Notes under the pieces: generated by a model
Databases searched by the model: none
The model's input: only the letters and a program-made list of their open reading frames with translations
Told to the model about the DNA's origin: nothing
Assembly: GCA_028822575.1 (NCBI GenBank)
Contig: JAPKDN010000092.1
Location: 1 to 8,903, forward strand
Direction: 5' to 3'
DNA from: Alphaproteobacteria bacterium
GTDB taxonomy: Bacteria > Pseudomonadota > Alphaproteobacteria > Thalassobaculales > Thalassobaculaceae
DNA length: 8,903 bases
Part shown: positions 1 through 7,289 of the stretch, in pieces
Layout: the number at the start of each line of letters is the position of its first letter
How positions within the stretch are numbered: position 1 is the first letter of the stretch
Position numbers and translations under genes: made by a program

Positions 1-1
1 C

Positions 2-892
2 ATGGACGCCGAAGCGCGGGTGGTCAGCGTGCTTGATAAATCCGGCCAGGGGGTGCTGTTCGCGATACCCGCCAACGCCACGCCGAACATGGAGGACGAC
101 CCTCAGATGCGGGAAATGACCTGCGACCCTAAATTCCGCCGGGTTTTGATCACCGATGCCCGCAACGACAACGCCCCGACAATCGCCAAGGCCCTGGCTG
201 ATGCCGGCGCCTCGATGATCTTCATCGGCGAGGCCGAGAGCTGGCACCCCTATCCGCATCAGGCCGCGTTGCGCGCGATCCCCAATGTCGACGTGCTTCC
301 CATGGACGTCACCGATACCGCCTCGATTCATAAGCTCTGCGGCGAAATCGGCGGTAAGACCGATATCCTGATCAACAATGCGCGTTTCGTTCGCCCTGGC
401 GGAATTTTGGATCGTTCGGACGTGGGGTTTGCCCACGAAGAGATGGAAGTGAACTATTTCGGCCTCCTGCGCCTCGCTCAAGCCTTTGGCCCGGCGATGC
501 GAGGACGCGGCGCAGATGGCCATAACAGCGCGGTGGCTTGGGTCAATATCCTGTCGGTCAACGCCTGGTCGAACAACCCGGATTATGGCCTCTTTTCCGC
601 CTCCAGCGCCGCCGCGCTCTCGCTCTCGCAGAACCTGCGCGCTGATCTTTGGGATGGCGGGATCCGCGTTCTCAACATCTTCACCGGCCCGACCGAGGAC
701 GAGTGGCATCAGCCCCTACCGCCGCCGAAGGTCGCGCCGGCCGCGATCGCGCGGGCGATGATCGGCGGCCTCAAGGACGGGTTGGAAGACGTCTTCGTCG
801 GCGACGTGGCCAAGGACCTGATCGACCGCTGGCGCGCCGGCCCAAAGATACTGGAGCGCGAGATGATGGAAAAACGGGGAGCCTTATCATGA
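2..892 (+). CDS. SDR-fold protein with degraded active site, possibly 5'-truncated by the window edge
   Basis: The frame encodes 296 residues. Residues 47-235 show a short-chain dehydrogenase/reductase (SDR) Rossmann layout: a first beta strand (RRVLIT), an adenine-contact DVT at 102-104, an NNA motif at 125-127, the structural Asn (N151 in NYFG) and the catalytic Ser (S185 in NILSV). Key residues are missing. The TGxxxGxG cofactor loop reads TDARNDNAPT. The positions 13 and 17 residues after S185, normally Tyr and Lys, are F198 and S202 (FSASSAAAL). A normal SDR redox reaction is therefore unlikely, and a binding, scaffolding or regulatory role is inferred. Residues 1-45 precede the Rossmann fold and match nothing I recognise; they could be a linker or the end of a domain encoded upstream. 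The ATG at base 2 is only the first start visible, and no ribosome site can be judged. The stop overlaps the next gene's ATG, implying coupled translation. The SDR fold is well supported; the function is unknown. Confidence 0.8.
   Translation: MDAEARVVSVLDKSGQGVLFAIPANATPNMEDDPQMREMTCDPKFRRVLITDARNDNAPTIAKALADAGASMIFIGEAESWHPYPHQAALRAIPNVDVLPMDVTDTASIHKLCGEIGGKTDILINNARFVRPGGILDRSDVGFAHEEMEVNYFGLLRLAQAFGPAMRGRGADGHNSAVAWVNILSVNAWSNNPDYGLFSASSAAALSLSQNLRADLWDGGIRVLNIFTGPTEDEWHQPLPPPKVAPAAIARAMIGGLKDGLEDVFVGDVAKDLIDRWRAGPKILEREMMEKRGALS
876..881 (+). promoter_or_regulatory. Shine-Dalgarno site that fixes the cyclase start
   Basis: GGGGAG lies seven bases before the ATG at 889. The hydrolase frame stays open upstream to 649, but that part is an arginine-rich out-of-frame reading of the SDR gene. 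This ribosome site and the ATGA overlap support 889 as the true start. Confidence 0.7.
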
Positions 893-1689
893 ACCAGCAA
901 ACGCCCAGCTCCGCCAATCTCCTCGGCGATCTCGCCCTGTCCATCGCCAGCGGCGCGATCAAAGTCGTCGACCTCACCCATACGCTGGACCCGGATTTCC
1001 CGGTGATTATCCTGCCGCCGGAATTCGGGCAATGCGCGCGGTTTCGAATGGAAGAAATCTCCGCCTACGATCATCGCGGCCCGGCCTGGAAATGGCACAA
1101 TTTTTCCTGTTCTGAGCATACCGGCACCCATTTTGATGCCCCCGCGCATTGGATCTCCGGCCGAGATCTGCGGAATAACAGTGTCGATACTATCCCGATG
1201 GAACAGTTCATCGGCCCGGTCTGTGTAATCGATTGCAGCGAGGGCGCGTGCACGGACGATGATTTCGAGCTGACTCCCAAGGTCATCCAGGCCTGGGAGG
1301 TCGAGCATGGCAAGATCCCCGCCGGCTCCTGGGTGCTGATGCGAACGGACTGGTCCCAGCGCCGGGGAGCCGAGTACCTGAACATGCGCGAGGACGGCCC
1401 GCATTCTCCAGGGCCGACGCCCGAGGGTATCCGGTTTTTGATTGAACAGCGTGACATCAGGGGTTTCGGGACGGAAACCGTCGGCACCGATGCTGGGCAG
1501 GGAAATCACTACACCCCACCGTTTCCAGCGCATTTCTTTTTGCACGGCGCCGGGAAGCTCGGGCTACAGTGTTTGAATAATCTGTGTGAGTTACCGCCGA
1601 CGGGGGCGGTACTGATCGCGACGCCGTTGAAGATTAAACAGGGAACAGGGAGTCCGCTCAGAGTGGTGGCGTTGGTCGGGGAAGACTGA
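889..1689 (+). CDS. Cyclase / kynurenine-formamidase-like metal-dependent hydrolase
   Basis: This 266-residue cytoplasmic protein belongs to the cyclase family (PF04199), which includes bacterial kynurenine formamidase and isatin hydrolase. The hallmark metal site HTGTHFDAPAH is at residues 77-87, with H77, H81 and D83 as expected metal ligands and H87 as an active-site histidine. Near the C terminus come ETVGTDAGQ (196-204), PPFPAHFFLHGAGK (210-223, H215 the likely distal active-site His) and a PLKI...GSPLRVVALV ending, a layout I associate with the isatin-hydrolase-like branch. The family opens amide or lactam bonds by metal-activated water; the substrate cannot be read from sequence. C228 sits where relatives, from memory, carry Glu or Gln. 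Length is normal for the family. The start overlaps the SDR stop (ATGA) and has a good ribosome site. Pairing with an SDR-like gene hints at catabolism of an amide, lactam or aromatic compound, which is inference. Family assignment is firm. Confidence 0.93.
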   Translation: MNQQTPSSANLLGDLALSIASGAIKVVDLTHTLDPDFPVIILPPEFGQCARFRMEEISAYDHRGPAWKWHNFSCSEHTGTHFDAPAHWISGRDLRNNSVDTIPMEQFIGPVCVIDCSEGACTDDDFELTPKVIQAWEVEHGKIPAGSWVLMRTDWSQRRGAEYLNMREDGPHSPGPTPEGIRFLIEQRDIRGFGTETVGTDAGQGNHYTPPFPAHFFLHGAGKLGLQCLNNLCELPPTGAVLIATPLKIKQGTGSPLRVVALVGED

Positions 1690-1839
1690 CGGGACGGTTA
1701 AATAACCATCATTCAGAAGTCTCACACCATCAGTCGCATTCCCGTCGTGCGACGCGACCAATGCCTAAGTCTCTTGATCGTAACGCCAAGCGGATCGCAT
1801 TCCTTGGGTTAGTGAAATTGCTTCTCTACCCGTCACTAG

Positions 1840-1856
1840 CCACGCCTCAGGCGTGG
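1840..1856. repeat. Perfect 7-bp hairpin (CCACGCC-TCA-GGCGTGG)
   Basis: A perfect GC-rich inverted repeat has seven-base arms around a three-base loop. No T-run follows on either strand, so it is not a standard intrinsic terminator. It could be a REP-like dispersed palindrome, a stable hairpin in the acnA leader or a processed 3' end of the cyclase message. Confidence 0.55.
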
Positions 1857-1994
1857 ACCCCAACTGTCATCGGGGATTCGGATCATAATTCTGTCCAGCG
1901 GTGAAAACTCTTCTCGGACGAAATCACCTCTCGGCTAACATCTATCGACCAACCCCTAGCCCCCGAACCCCCTTCCGGTTATAGTCCCACCGCG

Positions 1995-2022
1995 CTAGTG
2001 GGCGTGTTTTTCGCGCCACCAG
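1995..2022 (+). repeat. Imperfect hairpin with T-rich loop upstream of acnA
   Basis: The left arm CTaGTGGGCG (1995-2004) and right arm CGCgCCACcAG (2012-2022) pair with one bulge and one mismatch around the loop TGTTTTT. It lies about 95 bases before the acnA start, just after the TATAGT hexamer, so it would fall in the 5' leader if that hexamer is the -10 box. No function is known. Confidence 0.35.
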
Positions 2023-2102
2023 CCGAGTACCCAGAACCGCCTCGGCAGAGGCATTGGCGACCGGGCAGAGGCGCACCTCGTCCGGCCACGATCATAGCTG
2101 AA

Positions 2103-2149
2103 ATGGAAACCAGGCATGACTGCTGGCCAGGACACCATGAAAACCAGGC
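2103..2149 (+). repeat. 13-base direct repeat bracketing the acnA start
   Basis: ATGGAAACCAGGC (2103-2115) and ATGAAAACCAGGC (2137-2149) match at 12 of 13 bases, with the first bases 34 apart. The first copy ends just before the acnA ATG at 2116; the second contains the alternative ATG at 2137. The first copy's own ATG opens an out-of-frame 18-codon frame that stops at 2157-2159, overlapping the acnA start. It may be a small duplication or a translational control site. Confidence 0.5.
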
Positions 2150-4797
2150 GCACGCTTAGCGCTGGTGGTAAAAGTTATGACTATTACAGCCTCGAGGCCA
2201 TGGCCGATGGCGGCTATCCCGAGATCCGCACCCTGCCCTACTCGCTGAAGGTGCTTCTGGAAAACCTCCTGCGCTTTGAAGATGGCCGCAGCGTCACCAC
2301 CGATGATGTGAAAGCCGTCGCAGCGTGGCTCAAGGAAAAGAAGTCGACTCGCGAGATCGCCTATAGACCAGCCCGGGTGCTGATGCAGGATTTCACCGGC
2401 GTTCCCGCCGTCGTCGACCTCGCCGCGATGCGCGACGCGATGATCCAGATGGGCGGTGACCCGGAACGGATCAACCCGCTCTCGCCTGTCGATCTGGTGA
2501 TTGACCACTCGGTCATGGTCGACAATTTCGGCAGCGCCGATTCGTTCCAAAAGAACGTCGATCTTGAATTCGAACGCAATGGCGAGCGGTATGAGTTCCT
2601 GCGTTGGGGCTCCGAGGCATTCCGCAACTTTCGGGTCGTACCGCCCGGAACCGGTATCTGCCATCAGGTGAATCTTGAATATCTCGCCCAGACCGTCTGG
2701 ACCAAGGAAGAGGACGGCAAGACCGTCGCTTATCCGGACACCCTGGTCGGCACCGACAGTCACACCACGATGGTCAACGGCATGGCGGTTCTCGGTTGGG
2801 GCGTTGGGGGGATCGAGGCCGAGGCCGCGATGTTGGGTCAGCCGGTCTCGATGCTGATCCCCGAAGTCGTTGGCTTCAAGCTGGAGGGCAAGATGCCCGA
2901 AGGCGCGACCGCGACCGATCTGGTTCTGACCGTCACCCAGGCGCTGCGTGCCCAGGGCGTGGTCGGTAAGTTCGTTGAGTTCTTTGGCCCCGGCCTTGAT
3001 GAGTTGACACTGGCCGATCGCGCGACGATTGCCAACATGGCTCCGGAATACGGCGCCACCTGTGGCTTCTTCCCGATCGACGCCGAGACCATCTCATACC
3101 TTAAGTTCACCGGCCGCGAAGACGACCGGATCGCCTTAGTCGAGGCTTATGCCAAGGCCCAGGGCATGTGGCGCGACGCCTCCAGCCCGGATCCGGTGTT
3201 CACCGACACGATCTCGCTGGATCTGTCGACGGTCGTGCCGTCCATGGCTGGACCAAAGCGCCCGCAGGACCGGGTGCTTCTGTCCGAGGCCGCGACCGAG
3301 TTCGACAAGGCCTTGGTGGACATGGGAACCGGCAAGGTCCGTTCGGTCCCGGTCGAGGGTGAGGACTATCAGCTTTCCGATGGCGATGTGGTGATCGCAG
3401 CAATTACCAGCTGCACCAACACTTCCAATCCCTCGGTACTGATCGCCGCCGGTCTGGTTGCCCAGAAAGCCAATGCCTTGGGCCTGAAAGCCAAGCCCTG
3501 GGTAAAGACCTCTCTGGCTCCCGGCTCTCAGGTGGTCACCGACTATCTGGTGAAGGCCAGTCTGCAGAGCGAGCTAGACGAGATGGGCTTCAATCTGGTC
3601 GGTTATGGCTGCACCACCTGCATCGGTAATTCCGGTCCGCTTCCGGCGCCGCAGGCCAACGCTATTGAATCGGGCGATCTAGTGGTTACATCGGTTCTCT
3701 CCGGCAATCGTAACTTCGAAGGCCGGGTTAGCCCACACGCCAAGGCGAACTATCTCGCCTCACCGCCGCTGGTTGTCGCCTATGCCATCGCCGGTTCGAT
3801 GACCAAGGATCTTTATACCGATCCGCTGGGAGACGATCAGGACGGCAACCCGGTGTTCCTGAAGGACATCTGGCCGTCCAACAAGGAAATCGAAGAGGTC
3901 ATGCGACGGAGCCTGTCGCGGGAGATGTATCGTTCCCGCTATGCCAATGTGTTCGAGGGCTCGGAAGAGTGGCGCGCGGTTCAGGCCACGCCGACTATGA
4001 CCTATGGCTGGAACTCTGGCTCCACCTACGTGCAGAACCCGCCCTATTTCGAGGGCATGCAGCCCGAGCCGAGCGAGATCGAGGACATTCTCGGCGCTCG
4101 CCCCCTGGCTTTGTTGGCCGATTCCATCACCACCGATCATATCTCACCGGCCGGCCCGATCAAACAGGACGGCCCGGCCGGTGACTATCTGATGGAACGT
4201 CAGGTTCGCCCGCTGGACTTCAACTCCTACGGCGCCCGGCGCGGCAATCATGAGATCATGATGCGCGGCACCTTCGCCAATATCCGGTTGCGTAACGAGC
4301 TGACCCCGGATATCGCCGGCGGCTACACCAAGCATCAGCCCTCGGGCGAGCAGATGGACATATTCGCGGCGTCCATGAAGTACCAAGAAGAGCGCGTTCC
4401 CTTGATCGTGATCGGCGGCAAGGAATACGGTACGGGCTCGTCACGTGACTGGGCAGCCAAGGGCACCTATCTGCTTGGCGTGAAAGCGGTGATTGTCGAG
4501 AGCTTTGAGCGTATCCATCGCTCAAACCTCGTCGGCATGGGTGTACTGCCGTTGCAATTCACGAATAACGACAGTCGCAAGTCCTTGGAACTCAAGGGTA
4601 CGGAGACCTACGACATCACAGGGATCTCAGTTGGGGTCACCCCGCGCATGGATATTCCCTGCAAGATCACCTACGCGGACGGCTCAACCAAGAACGTGGC
4701 CTTGTTGTGCCGCATCGATACCGCGGATGAGGTCGACTATTTCTGTCATGGCGGCATCCTGCAATATGTCCTCAGAGGCATGCTGAAAGCCGCCTAG
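2116..4797 (+). CDS. acnA: Aconitate hydratase A
   Basis: Aconitase A (893 aa, normal for the AcnA/IRP1 branch) interconverts citrate and isocitrate via cis-aconitate in the TCA cycle, in the cytoplasm, using a [4Fe-4S] cluster. The cluster cysteines are visible: C433 in the [11 protein letters not shown] segment, and C499 and C502 in [10 protein letters not shown]. Other landmarks are [11 protein letters not shown] from residue 212, the swivel-domain [10 protein letters not shown] from 704 and the active-site loop [14 protein letters not shown] with GTGSSRD at 772-778. Domains 1-3 occupy roughly 1-560 and the swivel domain roughly 640-860. The ATG at 2116 gives an N terminus ([14 protein letters not shown]) like related alphaproteobacterial aconitases, but its ribosome site is poor (AGG one base away). 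The internal ATG at 2137 has AGGA four bases before it and would remove seven residues. The gene appears monocistronic: a structured gap lies before it and an intrinsic terminator after it. No key residue is missing. Confidence 0.98.
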   Translation: MTAGQDTMKTRRTLSAGGKSYDYYSLEAMADGGYPEIRTLPYSLKVLLENLLRFEDGRSVTTDDVKAVAAWLKEKKSTREIAYRPARVLMQDFTGVPAVVDLAAMRDAMIQMGGDPERINPLSPVDLVIDHSVMVDNFGSADSFQKNVDLEFERNGERYEFLRWGSEAFRNFRVVPPGTGICHQVNLEYLAQTVWTKEEDGKTVAYPDTLVGTDSHTTMVNGMAVLGWGVGGIEAEAAMLGQPVSMLIPEVVGFKLEGKMPEGATATDLVLTVTQALRAQGVVGKFVEFFGPGLDELTLADRATIANMAPEYGATCGFFPIDAETISYLKFTGREDDRIALVEAYAKAQGMWRDASSPDPVFTDTISLDLSTVVPSMAGPKRPQDRVLLSEAATEFDKALVDMGTGKVRSVPVEGEDYQLSDGDVVIAAITSCTNTSNPSVLIAAGLVAQKANALGLKAKPWVKTSLAPGSQVVTDYLVKASLQSELDEMGFNLVGYGCTTCIGNSGPLPAPQANAIESGDLVVTSVLSGNRNFEGRVSPHAKANYLASPPLVVAYAIAGSMTKDLYTDPLGDDQDGNPVFLKDIWPSNKEIEEVMRRSLSREMYRSRYANVFEGSEEWRAVQATPTMTYGWNSGSTYVQNPPYFEGMQPEPSEIEDILGARPLALLADSITTDHISPAGPIKQDGPAGDYLMERQVRPLDFNSYGARRGNHEIMMRGTFANIRLRNELTPDIAGGYTKHQPSGEQMDIFAASMKYQEERVPLIVIGGKEYGTGSSRDWAAKGTYLLGVKAVIVESFERIHRSNLVGMGVLPLQFTNNDSRKSLELKGTETYDITGISVGVTPRMDIPCKITYADGSTKNVALLCRIDTADEVDYFCHGGILQYVLRGMLKAA

Positions 4798-4811
4798 GGT
4801 ATCAAAAACAT

Positions 4812-4854
4812 CCCTGGAGCATCCGACGAGGTCGCTCCGGGGTTTTCTATTTCT
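4812..4854 (+). terminator. Intrinsic terminator of acnA
   Basis: The arms CCCTGGAGC (4812-4820) and GCTCCGGGG (4834-4842) form a nine-pair stem with one G-U pair. GAC/GTC inside the loop (4825-4833) can add a small extra helix. TTTTCTATTTCT follows at once. It starts 14 bases after the acnA stop and separates acnA from ettA. Confidence 0.9.
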
Positions 4855-4882
4855 AAGCCGGGTTTCCGGTTATCCAGCACTC

Positions 4883-4886
4883 GGAG
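4883..4886 (+). promoter_or_regulatory. Shine-Dalgarno site that fixes the ettA start
   Basis: GGAG lies seven bases before the ATG at 4894 and only four before the in-frame TTG at 4891. The ATG is the better start, and the protein then begins [10 protein letters not shown], close to the family's usual N terminus. Confidence 0.7.
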
Positions 4887-4893
4887 CACATTG

Positions 4894-6576
4894 ATGGCCG
4901 CCTACCAATACATCTACGTCATGAAGGGCCTGTCCAAAACCTTCCAAGGTGGTCGCGAGGTGCTTAAGAACATCCATCTCTCGTTCTTTCCGGGGGCCAA
5001 AATCGGTGTTCTCGGTGCCAACGGCGCCGGTAAATCGACCCTGCTCAAGATCATGGCCGGCGTCGAGAAGGATTTCCTTGGCGAGGCATGGGCCGCCGAT
5101 GGCGTGAAGATCGGCTACCTGTCGCAGGAACCCCAACTCGAGCCTGGCAAAACCGTGCATCAAACCGTCATGGAAGGTATGGGCGAGACTAAGGCACTTC
5201 TCGACTGTTTCAACGAGGTCAGCGCCCGCTTCGCCGAGGAAATGACCGATGAGGAGATGAACGACCTGCTGGCGAAGCAGGCCGATTTGCAGGAGAAGAT
5301 CGATGCCGCCAATGCTTGGGATATCGACCGAACCATCGATATCGCCATGGATGCGCTGCGCCTTCCGCCCGGTGATGCCGATGTCGGCCCTCTTTCAGGC
5401 GGTGAGAAACGTCGGGTAGCCTTATGTCGCTTGCTTCTGGCGGCGCCGGACATGCTGTTGCTGGACGAGCCCACCAACCATCTAGACGCCGAGTCGGTCG
5501 CCTGGCTGCAACGGTTCCTGCATGAATTCCCGGGCACCGTTGTGACCGTCACCCATGATCGCTACTTCCTCGATGAGGTCGCTGGCTGGATCTTGGAACT
5601 CGACCGGGGCCAGGGGATTCCCTACGAAGGCAACTATTCCGGGTGGCTGGATCAGAAACAAAAGCGCCTGATGCAGGAGGGACGCCAAGAGGCCTCCCGC
5701 GCCCGCATGTTGGCTGAGGAATTGGAATGGGTGCGCGCATCACCTCGCGCCCGGCAAGCCAAAAGCAAAGCGCGCCTTGGCGCCTATGAGGACTTGTTGG
5801 CCCAAAGTCAGGAGAAGGTCCATGACACAGCTCAAATCATGATCCCGGCCGGACCACGGCTCGGCGATCAGGTGATTGAAACCGATGGGCTTGCCAAGGG
5901 TTTCGCCGATCGACTGCTTATCGATGGCCTAACATTCAAGCTGCCACCAGGCGGCATCGTCGGGATTGTCGGACCAAATGGCGCCGGAAAGACGACCCTG
6001 TTTCGGATGATCACCGGTAACGACACACCGGACAAAGGCTCCATCACGGTCGGTGACACCGTCAAACTTGGCTATGTCGATCAATCCCGAGACTCCCTCA
6101 AGGCGACCGCCACTGTTTACGAAGAAATCTCTGATGGTCAGGAAGAGATAGAGCTAGGCAAGCGCAAGATGCAAAGCCGCGCCTATTGCGGTCTTTTTAA
6201 CTTTAAGGGCGCTGATCAGCAGAAAAAAGTCGGGCAACTCTCGGGCGGTGAGCGCAATCGAGTGCACCTAGCCAAGATGTTGAAATCCGGTGCCAATGTT
6301 ATTCTGCTTGATGAACCCACCAATGATCTCGACGTGGATACCTTGCGAGCTTTGGAAGAGGCCCTGTTGGAGTTCGCTGGGTGTGCCGTGGTCATCACCC
6401 ATGATCGCTGGTTCTTGGACCGGATAGCGACCCATATCCTCGCCTTCGAGGGCGAAAGCCACGTGGAATGGTTCGAAGGCAACTACCATGCCTACGAGGA
6501 AGATCGCAAACACCGTCTCGGCACGGTCACAGATCAACCGCACCGGATCAAATACAAACCAATCGTTCGAACTTGA
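4894..6576 (+). CDS. ettA: Energy-dependent translational throttle protein EttA (ABC-F ATPase)
   Basis: EttA is a soluble twin-cassette ABC-F ATPase that binds the ribosomal E site and gates entry into the elongation cycle according to the ATP/ADP ratio. The 560-residue protein has cassette 1 with Walker [10 protein letters not shown] (41-49), signature LSGGE (167-171) and Walker [12 protein letters not shown] with catalytic E192. The ABC-F linker (PtIM) spans about 240-310, including [19 protein letters not shown]. Cassette 2 has Walker [10 protein letters not shown] (360-368), signature LSGGE (449-453) and Walker [12 protein letters not shown] with E474. An arm insertion lies at about 95-140. 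The C terminus ([12 protein letters not shown]) resembles the E. coli ending PKRIKYKRIAK. Both cassettes look active, and the overall match to E. coli EttA is close throughout. There is no membrane domain, so transporter is the wrong call. The acnA terminator upstream argues for its own promoter in 4855-4880, though none is clear. Confidence 0.97.
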   Translation: MAAYQYIYVMKGLSKTFQGGREVLKNIHLSFFPGAKIGVLGANGAGKSTLLKIMAGVEKDFLGEAWAADGVKIGYLSQEPQLEPGKTVHQTVMEGMGETKALLDCFNEVSARFAEEMTDEEMNDLLAKQADLQEKIDAANAWDIDRTIDIAMDALRLPPGDADVGPLSGGEKRRVALCRLLLAAPDMLLLDEPTNHLDAESVAWLQRFLHEFPGTVVTVTHDRYFLDEVAGWILELDRGQGIPYEGNYSGWLDQKQKRLMQEGRQEASRARMLAEELEWVRASPRARQAKSKARLGAYEDLLAQSQEKVHDTAQIMIPAGPRLGDQVIETDGLAKGFADRLLIDGLTFKLPPGGIVGIVGPNGAGKTTLFRMITGNDTPDKGSITVGDTVKLGYVDQSRDSLKATATVYEEISDGQEEIELGKRKMQSRAYCGLFNFKGADQQKKVGQLSGGERNRVHLAKMLKSGANVILLDEPTNDLDVDTLRALEEALLEFAGCAVVITHDRWFLDRIATHILAFEGESHVEWFEGNYHAYEEDRKHRLGTVTDQPHRIKYKPIVRT

Positions 6577-6631
6577 TTAAGGTTTTATAGGTACCCATGC
6601 CTAAAGGCCCCAGGAGTGAAGGTTATTGGGA
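6577..6631. other. Short convergent gap between ettA and mlaC
   Basis: Fifty-five bases separate two stop codons that face each other. No stem with a T-run is seen on either strand. Transcripts of the two operons may overlap here, or termination may depend on Rho. Confidence 0.5.
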
Positions 6632-7258
6632 TCAATACTTGGAACGAAGTTTTTCAAGATTGTCCCGCATCGCCGTTATCAAGGCGGCTATCTTGCCGCC
6701 GTTGCGCTGGATCACCGAGTTGTATTCATTCCGTTGGCTCACGCCCATGCTGACGCCCTCTATCACGACATCGACAATTTTAAAGCTCTCGTCTTTGGGC
6801 AACATGCGCCAAGCCACATTAATCTTTGATCCGCCCCGCAGTGGATCGAAGATATTTGACTTCACGAAAACATATTTCTTGTGCTTTCCAAGTCGATGAC
6901 CAGTTACCCGCACCTGCTGGCCGGAATAATCGCTGAACCGCTTAGAATAAGTATAAACAATGATCCGCTCGAATAGATCGAGATACTCGGTACGTTGTTC
7001 GGGTGTCGCCAAATTCCAGTTTCGACCCAGCACGAACTGACCAATCCAGTGCATGTCAAATCCATTGGCTAGCAGAACTGCGAATTTCTCACGCCGAGTA
7101 TCCTGGTCTGTCCCCTGGTTCGAAACCAGGGCGATCGCCCTGGCACTCAACGTGTTGATAAAATCTTCGGCGCGTTTGCCTTTGTCGCTAGCATGCACTT
7201 GGGCCGCCAGGAACACTGTCGTAAAAACCGTTAAAGCGATTGCCCGCAACCCACCCAT
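6632..7258 (-). CDS. mlaC: Periplasmic phospholipid-binding protein MlaC
   Basis: MlaC carries phospholipid across the periplasm between the outer-membrane MlaA complex and the inner-membrane MlaFEDB ABC transporter. The 208-residue product (E. coli MlaC is about 211) has a signal peptide at 1-23 ending VHA before SDKGK. It also has the family core FDMHWIGQFVLGRNW (67-81), TPEQRTEYLDLFERIIVYTY (85-104) and IVDVVIEGVSMGVSQRNEY (161-179), then a last helix IAALITAMRDNLEKL. The frame runs further upstream with ATGs at 7282 and 7270. I chose 7258 because AGGA (7264-7267) lies five bases before it and it gives a compact signal peptide; GGAGG at 7271-7275 touches the 7270 ATG directly, too close for normal initiation. 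It lies 31 bases after mlaA in the same operon. The other Mla genes are not here. Confident. Confidence 0.93.
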   Translation of the reverse strand: MGGLRAIALTVFTTVFLAAQVHASDKGKRAEDFINTLSARAIALVSNQGTDQDTRREKFAVLLANGFDMHWIGQFVLGRNWNLATPEQRTEYLDLFERIIVYTYSKRFSDYSGQQVRVTGHRLGKHKKYVFVKSNIFDPLRGGSKINVAWRMLPKDESFKIVDVVIEGVSMGVSQRNEYNSVIQRNGGKIAALITAMRDNLEKLRSKY

Positions 7259-7262
7259 AGTT

Positions 7263-7275
7263 ATCCTCATCCTCC
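7263..7275 (-). promoter_or_regulatory. Doubled ribosome site before mlaC
   Basis: On the - strand GGAGGATGAGGAT holds two SD-like blocks. AGGA is five bases from the ATG at 7258. The outer GGAGG abuts another in-frame ATG (7270). The arrangement favours 7258 and could help ribosomes arriving from mlaA restart. Confidence 0.55.
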
Positions 7276-7289
7276 AGACCATCGCTCGA

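Larger units (their letters stand above)
1690..2115. other. Gene-free 426-base stretch upstream of acnA
   Basis: No convincing gene lies here on either strand. The longest tidy frame, 1761-1904 on the + strand (47 codons), has no ribosome site and unbiased codons. The stretch holds inverted repeats at 1733-1753 (GTCGCA/TGCGAC), 1840-1856 and 1995-2022, and a TATAGT hexamer at 1980-1985 that could be a -10 box, though no matching -35 box is seen at 17 bases. It probably contains the acnA promoter and a 5' leader. No T-run terminator for the cyclase gene is visible. Confidence 0.6.

Noticed and set aside
649..888. Upstream extension of the cyclase frame (80 more codons)
   Set aside because: It is an Arg-rich out-of-frame reading of the SDR gene; the ribosome site and ATGA overlap place the start at 889.
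709..1545. Long open frame on the - strand
   Set aside because: It is antisense to the SDR and cyclase genes, both of which carry family motifs on the + strand.
1840..1856. Hairpin considered as a terminator for the cyclase gene
   Set aside because: No T-run follows on either strand and it lies about 150 bases after the stop.
1761..1904. 47-codon + strand ORF in the gap before acnA
   Set aside because: No ribosome site, unbiased codons and no recognisable motif; the size is expected by chance.
2092..2763. 223-codon - strand ORF
   Set aside because: It is antisense to the clearly conserved aconitase N-terminal region.
6597..6899. 100-codon + strand ORF after ettA
   Set aside because: It overlaps the 3' end of mlaC in antisense; MlaC family motifs establish the - strand as coding.
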